Assembly: GCA_017522515.1 (NCBI GenBank)
Contig: JAFWZH010000001.1
Location: 1-8,470 of the forward strand
Origin: Clostridia bacterium
Lineage (GTDB): Bacteria; Bacillota_A; Clostridia; UBA1212; UBA1255
Length of the DNA stretch: 8,470 nucleotides
Direction of reading: 5' to 3'
Made by a program: the position numbers and the translations under genes. Positions within the stretch are counted from its first letter, which is position 1. Each line of letters starts with the position of its first letter. Below are positions 4,702-8,470 of this stretch, piece after piece. Under the pieces are notes generated by a model. The model did no database searches. It was not told the DNA's origin and saw only the letters and a list, made by a program, of their open reading frames with translations.

Positions 4702-6099
4702 ATGCTAATTCGTTTTTCAGTAGAGAATTTTCTATCTTTTAAGGATAGGGTGACTTTTTCAATGCTGCCAGGAAAAGGAATGTTGAAGAAGGAGCATAAA
4801 GCAGATGCCGTTAATGGTGTCAGAGTATTGAAGACAAGTGTTGTTTTCGGTGCAAACGCATCGGGTAAGTCAAATCTAATAAAAGCAATGGCATTTGGTA
4901 AACGAATGATCATTGAAGGAACTCCGTCTAACTTGCCTATTGAATACAGTAAGTTTCGATTGGATGTAGAATGCTTGAATAAGCCTAGTAGGATGGAATA
5001 TGAGATACAAATTTTAAATAAGAACTATGCCTACGGCTTTGTTTTCAATAATGAATTAATATTAGAAGAGTGGTTATATGAAATAAGCAAAAAGGGAGAG
5101 GTAAAAATATATGAAAGAATACAACAAGACAACATTTTTGATATTAATTACTTATTAAAGCAACAGGATAAAGAAGAGGAACGTCAGTTCTTAAATTTCC
5201 TATGCAAAGCAACTCCTAATAATCAATTGTTTTTACATGAAATCCTTACACGAAAAGTAAAAAGCAATGTAACAAACATACGCGACTTAGAATTGGTTCT
5301 TAGTTGGTTTATAACTACATTAACCATTATCTTTCCATCTGACAAATACAAACAAGGAATCAAACTGATGGCAGCAGCTGATAATGATAAGTTGAAACAG
5401 TATTATTCCGGTTTGTTAAAATATTTTGATACTGGTATTGAAACAATATGTCTTCAAACCGTCAAAGAGGAAAAACAAACAATTCCTAGCGAATTATTGG
5501 AGCGCATAAAAATGGATTTATTGAAACAAGATGATGAAAATTCAAGAGTGCTTTTAACTAACCAACGAGACAGTTATATTATTTCGTTAGACAACAAGTC
5601 AAAAGGCTCTGAGCGTTTAAAACTCAAAGTGCAAAAGTTTATGACACAACATGCAGTTAGTGGAGACTCGAAAAATGCTTATTTTGATATTGCAGACGAG
5701 TCGGATGGCACTAATCGCATAATTGACTATATACCTTTAATCATTGACTTAATAAGAGGTAATAAAGTTTTTCTAGTTGATGAAATGGAAAGAAGTTTGC
5801 ATCCTAATTTGATATATGATATTTTTGATATCTTTTTAAGCAATTGCGATGGCGTTAATAGTCAATTAATTGTTTCCACACACGAATCCTCTTTACTTAC
5901 TCAAAAATTGTTACGAAAAGATGAAATTTGGTTTATTGTTAAAGACGGACGAGGAGTAAGTCATATTCATTCTTTGGAAGATTATAATATTAGATTTGAC
6001 AAAGAAATACGCAAGGATTACCTCCTTGGAAGATATCGAGGTGTTCCAAGATTGGGTGATAGACAAAATTTAGATTCACTATTTGATATAAAGAAATAG
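4702..6099 (+). CDS. AAA/ABC-type ATPase of the AbiL (AbiLi/RloA-like) defence family
   Basis: A 465-residue cytoplasmic ATPase. It opens with the SMC/ABC-like MLIRFSVENFLSFKD. Walker A is GANASGKS at residues 50-57. A signature-like SDGTNR is at 334-339, Walker B is VFLVDE at 356-361, and a switch His is at 394 in STHES. Residues about 100-330 are a helical insertion between the two ATPase halves. The C-terminal LLGRYRGVPRLG (441-452) is typical of ATPases paired with RloB proteins. In known two-gene systems of this type the ATPase senses infection and controls the partner nuclease-like protein, leading to abortive infection. The partner here starts 3 nt after this stop. ATG 4702 fits the conserved MLIRF-type start and follows an AT-rich leader; there is no Shine-Dalgarno sequence. 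The ATPase call is firm, the defence role is by family. Confidence 0.9.
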   Translation: MLIRFSVENFLSFKDRVTFSMLPGKGMLKKEHKADAVNGVRVLKTSVVFGANASGKSNLIKAMAFGKRMIIEGTPSNLPIEYSKFRLDVECLNKPSRMEYEIQILNKNYAYGFVFNNELILEEWLYEISKKGEVKIYERIQQDNIFDINYLLKQQDKEEERQFLNFLCKATPNNQLFLHEILTRKVKSNVTNIRDLELVLSWFITTLTIIFPSDKYKQGIKLMAAADNDKLKQYYSGLLKYFDTGIETICLQTVKEEKQTIPSELLERIKMDLLKQDDENSRVLLTNQRDSYIISLDNKSKGSERLKLKVQKFMTQHAVSGDSKNAYFDIADESDGTNRIIDYIPLIIDLIRGNKVFLVDEMERSLHPNLIYDIFDIFLSNCDGVNSQLIVSTHESSLLTQKLLRKDEIWFIVKDGRGVSHIHSLEDYNIRFDKEIRKDYLLGRYRGVPRLGDRQNLDSLFDIKK

Positions 6100-6102
6100 C
6101 GT

Positions 6103-6771
6103 ATGCCAAGAGAAGCACAGGAACTTGTAAGACAAGGTGGTTTCAAGGATGCGGAAAAATTTTTCATCCTATCATTTGAGGGAACCGTTACAGAAAAGCG
6201 TTATTTTGAGTCATTAAGAGCATCAAGTTTATTTAATGATTGTGGATTAATTGAGACTATTCCTTTAAGTAGAAAAAAAACTGCGGCATTAGGTTCAAAT
6301 CCTAATGTGGTAAAATCTTTACTCAAGGCAGCAAAGGAAGAATTTAATTTCCGTTCAACGGATGAGTTTTGGTTAATTATTGATAGGGACCAGTGGGAAA
6401 GCATTCATCATATTGATTTATCTAAATTAGTAGAAGACTGCAAGAATGAAGATAATTTCTTCATAGCAATGAGTAACCCATGCTTTGAAATATGGTTAAT
6501 ATTTCATCATACTGATTTGACGAGATATTCAGAAGATGAACTAAATAAGATCAAAGAAAACATTAAGATTTCTAACAAGAAACACCATATAGATACTGTA
6601 TTGGAAGAATTGATAGGTCATGCATACAATAAAAGACCTAAAGCGGAAGATTTCATTCCTCATACTTATTCGGCCATTAGAACAGCAGCCAAGTATCACG
6701 TAGAAGGAGAAGATTTACCTACAAATATTGGATCAGATGTATATATTTTAGTGCGAAAGCTTATTAAATAA
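6103..6771 (+). CDS. RloB family protein (AbiLii-like), partner of the ATPase
   Basis: A 222-residue protein that is probably the effector of the ATPase pair. Motifs in order: LSFEGTVTEKRYF at 23-35 with acidic Glu26 and Glu31; WLIIDRDQW at 90-98 with the DxD pair Asp94 and Asp96; the family hallmark SNPCFEIWLIFHH at 124-136 with Glu129; and a C-terminal NIGSDVYILVRKL segment (208-220). An EG motif followed by a DxD after a beta strand resembles a TOPRIM metal-binding nuclease core, as in the OLD/Gabija type and the PARIS AriB proteins. That link is my inference from motif order. RloB genes were named from restriction-linked loci, and ATPase plus RloB corresponds to the AbiL layout. The start lies 3 nt after the ATPase stop, so translation is probably coupled. 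All key residues appear present. Confidence 0.9.
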   Translation: MPREAQELVRQGGFKDAEKFFILSFEGTVTEKRYFESLRASSLFNDCGLIETIPLSRKKTAALGSNPNVVKSLLKAAKEEFNFRSTDEFWLIIDRDQWESIHHIDLSKLVEDCKNEDNFFIAMSNPCFEIWLIFHHTDLTRYSEDELNKIKENIKISNKKHHIDTVLEELIGHAYNKRPKAEDFIPHTYSAIRTAAKYHVEGEDLPTNIGSDVYILVRKLIK

Positions 6772-6809
6772 CGTACGTATACATATTGATAACATTATAT
6801 ATTTAATTA

Positions 6810-7163
6810 ATGGATATGGTTGATTTTGACACATATTGTATAGCTCGAAAGAATCCAACTCCCTCTGAACTTTTTCTATATTTAGAGGAAGTTGATAGCT
6901 GTTGTCCTAAATGTGGTATTCCGTTTTCGAGGACTAAGGATGGTAAATTTGTCAAGGGGTATGAAATTGCTCATGTGTTTCCGAACAGCCCTACTCCTGC
7001 ACAGAAAATAATGTTGCAGAATGTTTGTATTGCAGGAATCAATTCAGAAGATCCGCTGAACAAAATAGCTTTGTGTCATGATTGCCATAAATATTATGAT
7101 GATAATAAAAGTGTTGAGCTATATAATGAGATGTTTGACTTGAAAGCTACTAAGAGGGTTTGA
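6810..7163 (+). CDS. HNH nuclease-like zinc-binding protein
   Basis: A 117-residue protein with an HNH (beta-beta-alpha metal) fold signature. It has a zinc pair CPKC at 32-35, the strand YEIAHVFPNSPTP with His55, and NKIALCHDCH at 84-93 with Asn84, the second Cys pair 89/92 and His93. The usual Asp before the catalytic His is Ala54 here. The N-terminal block (residues 5-30, FDTYCIARKNPTPSELFLYLEEVD) resembles HNH proteins attached to ABC-ATPase-based multicomponent defence systems, as I recall them. HNH enzymes cut DNA with a single metal ion. The gene lies 38 nt after the RloB gene on the same strand, with no terminator between. The reading ends in TKRV just where another frame continues plausibly to 7210, so the C-terminus may be frameshifted. 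ATG 6816 is an alternative start. Confidence 0.8.
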   Translation: MDMVDFDTYCIARKNPTPSELFLYLEEVDSCCPKCGIPFSRTKDGKFVKGYEIAHVFPNSPTPAQKIMLQNVCIAGINSEDPLNKIALCHDCHKYYDDNKSVELYNEMFDLKATKRV

Positions 7164-7210
7164 CATATAACGAGTTGGAAGAGGTGGAAGAAAAAGCAAA
7201 AGCACTTTAG
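7154..7210 (+). other. Possible frameshifted C-terminal extension of the HNH gene
   Basis: After a TAA at 7151-7153 the third reading frame is open to TAG at 7208-7210 and reads RGLTYNELEEVEEKAKAL, a coding-looking amphipathic helix. Adding one G to the GGG run at 7156-7158 would fuse it to the HNH frame (LKATKRGLTYNELEE). This suggests a one-base loss or a sequence error; chance remains possible in so short a stretch. Confidence 0.4.
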
Positions 7211-7235
7211 AATTTTTAATCAAAATAATAAGCAT

Positions 7236-7901
7236 ATGAATTGGGTAGCTTTACTACAAATCTTGGGAGAAACTATTTTAAGTCTTGTAATATTGGCATT
7301 ACCGATAGCTCTTCTATTTGGTAAAAAATTTATAGGGAAACTAGGTGAAAAGGTTGCAGAGGTTTCTGTCAGTAAGATAAAAACTGAAATTGAGGAAGAA
7401 GTCAAGCAGGGTTTCAGAGTAGAATTAGAAACATTTAAGGCAGATTTAAGCAAGAGTAACAAAATACACGAAATTGACTACTCGAAATTTCAACAAAAAA
7501 GATTTGATGTGGTTGTTGAATTGTATGAAAAACTTGCTATTATGATTGGTGCTGCTTCTGATTTCACTAACTTATTCATTCCGGGAGATAATGAAACTGA
7601 GGTTATGCGAAATAGAGGAAAACGCTTTAATGAAGCAAAGTTGGAGTTTAACAACTATCTAGTATTGAACAAATTGTTTATAGAAGAAAAGTTATTTGAA
7701 GAGTTGTTTGCCCAAGAAAGAAGTATACATATGTTATGCAAACAATATGAAGATTGTTTTTTCAAAATTAGGATGCCAGGGTTTACGGAAGAAGAAAGAT
7801 CTAAATTACAAAATCAACTAGCAGATATATCTTGTGCTATGCCAAACGAATTTTCGGCAATTGAAAATAAGTTAAGGAAATTGATTTATCCAACCGAATA
7901 G
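7236..7901 (+). CDS. Membrane-anchored helical protein of unknown function
   Basis: I do not recognise this 221-residue protein. Residues 5-29 form one hydrophobic segment (LLQILGETILSLVILALPIALLF lies within it), followed by positively charged GKKFIGK. This suggests an N-terminal membrane anchor with the bulk in the cytoplasm. Residues 37-75 are rich in Glu and Lys with a heptad-like pattern, a likely coiled coil. Residues 80-215 are mostly helical, with no catalytic motif that I can name. It is the last gene before the strong terminator at 7902-7942, starts 72 nt after the HNH stop, and shares the plus strand and AT-rich codon use of the genes before it. It may be a membrane-acting part or regulator of the defence unit, or an unrelated passenger. 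The gene itself looks real. Confidence 0.75.
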   Translation: MNWVALLQILGETILSLVILALPIALLFGKKFIGKLGEKVAEVSVSKIKTEIEEEVKQGFRVELETFKADLSKSNKIHEIDYSKFQQKRFDVVVELYEKLAIMIGAASDFTNLFIPGDNETEVMRNRGKRFNEAKLEFNNYLVLNKLFIEEKLFEELFAQERSIHMLCKQYEDCFFKIRMPGFTEEERSKLQNQLADISCAMPNEFSAIENKLRKLIYPTE

Positions 7902-7942
7902 AAAACTCCCCAACTTAGCTGATGCTAGGCTGGGGAGTTTTG
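7902..7942 (+). terminator. Strong rho-independent terminator at the end of the defence-type operon
   Basis: A perfect 11-bp stem, AAAACTCCCCA (7902-7912) with TGGGGAGTTTT (7931-7941), continues into a 6-pair inner stem with one G-T pair around a TGAT loop. It begins on the base after the stop codon. A-runs and T-runs on both sides could make it work in both directions. Confidence 0.9.
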
Positions 7943-8100
7943 TAATCACTCATATCTAGGGATAAGGTCTTGGGGATCTCAATCATCCTCTTCCATCTCT
8001 TGCCATCATTGGTTGCAGTATGTCTGTTGGCATTGCATTTTTTGTCTATTAAAGTTGCTTGATTTAGTATAATATTCTATTCAATTCTCTTCGCCATGTT

Positions 8101-8150
8101 ATTGCAGCTCGTTGCACTCCATTGCACCTTATTGCACACCATTGCAAAAT
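8101..8150. repeat. Five tandem 10-bp iteron-like repeats (ATTGCAnnnn)
   Basis: Five consecutive 10-mers read attgcagctc, gttgcactcc, attgcacctt, attgcacacc and attgcaaaat. TTGCA recurs at exactly 10-bp steps (8102, 8112, 8122, 8132, 8142), close to one helical turn, so all copies face the same side of the DNA. This suits a protein that binds cooperatively, such as an integrase, excisionase, replication or partition protein. Confidence 0.8.
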
Positions 8151-8184
8151 AGGCGAGATTTTTTTATTGACGACATTAAAGCAT

Positions 8185-8222
8185 AGAAAAATCCCGAAAG
8201 TCGAGTATAACTTTCGGGATTT
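8185..8222 (-). terminator. Minus-strand rho-independent terminator
   Basis: A perfect 13-bp stem, AAATCCCGAAAGT (8189-8201) with ACTTTCGGGATTT (8210-8222), has an 8-nt loop. On the minus strand it is followed by a T-run (8191-8187), so it best serves transcription coming from the right. On the plus strand only TTT follows. Confidence 0.8.
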
Positions 8223-8432
8223 ATTCGTCTATTTTTGTAGGAAATTCTGTTGCTATTTGTAGGCGTTAGCCTTTATTCGTGAGCATTAGAGGGCGTTAGT
8301 TACTTCCCGATGCAGTTTGTAAGTTTGATTGATTATCAATACTTTATGAAAATCGGGTACAAATAGTGTCCGATTTCTTTACAGACATATAATGTAATCT
8401 ATTGCAAACTATAACTTTCCGTTATCCTCTTG
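8190..8432 (-). ncRNA. Candidate minus-strand non-coding transcript of about 240 nt
   Basis: This stretch lies between a minus-strand TATATTTG element and a strong minus-strand terminator. The longest start-proximal frame is 14 codons (beginning MSVKKSD). Internal structures include an AAATCGG/CCGATTT stem with a 13-nt loop (8350-8376) and a 13-bp palindrome (8328-8340). No RNA family is recognised. It may equally be the leftover leader of a deleted gene. Confidence 0.3.
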
Positions 8433-8437
8433 CGTTA

Positions 8438-8445
8438 CAAATATA
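8438..8445 (-). promoter_or_regulatory. Minus-strand Bacteroidota-type promoter
   Basis: TATATTTG reads on the minus strand from 8445 to 8438 and matches TAnnTTTG. The region upstream of it on the minus strand is AT-rich with two 10-bp copies of ATTTTAATRC at 8451-8470. A -33 TTTG is not evident. It points at a stretch without a protein gene that ends in the terminator at 8222-8185. Confidence 0.5.
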
Positions 8446-8470
8446 GTGATATTTTAATACATTTTAATGC

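Larger units (their letters stand above)
7943..8470. other. Right-hand gene-free stretch with short repeats and a minus-strand promoter-terminator pair
   Basis: No frame here looks like a protein gene on either strand. It holds TTGCA motifs at 8013 and 8033, a block of 10-bp-period repeats at 8101-8150, a minus-strand terminator at 8185-8222, and a minus-strand promoter at 8438-8445. Smaller elements are a 13-bp palindrome ATTGATTATCAAT (8328-8340), an AAATCGG/CCGATTT stem (8350-8376), and GGCGTTAG repeated at 8262 and 8292. Confidence 0.6.

Noticed and set aside
6798..6805. TATATTTA as a separate promoter for the HNH gene
   Set aside because: It differs from the consensus at the last base and lies only 4 nt before the start codon, too close for a leader; the operon reading fits better.
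2786..8412. An 11-bp match, ATAGTTTGCAA at 2786-2796 and its reverse complement at 8402-8412, as possible att cores
   Set aside because: att sites of an integrated element should be direct repeats; these are inverted, short and AT-rich, so chance is likely.
1..8470. tRNA genes as integration target, and CRISPR arrays
   Set aside because: I found no T-loop-like GTTCGA context with matching stems on either strand and no repeat-spacer pattern; the 47-bp palindromes are too few and too irregularly spaced for CRISPR.

Overview
The window looks like an accessory region of a Bacteroidales (Bacteroidota) chromosome. The evidence is the AT-rich composition, promoter elements of the Bacteroidota type (TAnnTTTG, seen as TATATTTG at 1872, 4650 and 8445 on the minus strand), almost no Shine-Dalgarno sequences, and a tyrosine recombinase plus HTH excisionase pair of the kind found on Bacteroides integrative elements. 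The species cannot be fixed from the sequence. No tRNA, rRNA or CRISPR array is visible.

Layout. (1) 1-1354 is a decayed left part. It holds the last 66 codons of an unrecognised gene, three 47-bp hairpins sharing the arm CATTTGTCCGA, a pair of mutually inverted G+C-rich palindromes, an orphan terminator, and the C-terminal third of a cytosine-5 DNA methyltransferase lacking its catalytic domain. (2) 1365-1795 is a minus-strand two-gene operon: a small cysteine-rich protein followed by a DUF2188 protein. (3) 1872-2141 carries a promoter and a terminator on the plus strand with no convincing gene between them, possibly a small RNA. (4) 2150-4516 is a recombination module: an HTH/excisionase-like gene on the minus strand, a 324-bp repeat-bearing intergenic region, a full-length tyrosine recombinase, and a small downstream gene broken by an in-frame amber codon. 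(5) 4650-7942 is a plus-strand operon with its own promoter and terminator. It encodes an AAA/ABC-type ATPase, an RloB-family protein, an HNH nuclease-like protein and a membrane-anchored helical protein. (6) 7942-8470 has no convincing gene but carries five exact 10-bp-period ATTGCA-type repeats and a minus-strand promoter and terminator pair enclosing another apparently non-coding unit.

How it fits together. The ATPase and RloB pair matches the two-gene AbiL-type anti-phage (abortive infection) architecture, in which an ATPase sensor controls a nuclease-like effector. Two further same-strand genes, a nuclease-like one and a membrane one, sit between this pair and the only strong terminator, so the unit may be a larger four-gene system. 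The recombinase module next to it, and the methyltransferase remnant to the left, suggest a turnover site for defence genes delivered by an integrative element. Its att boundaries could not be identified.
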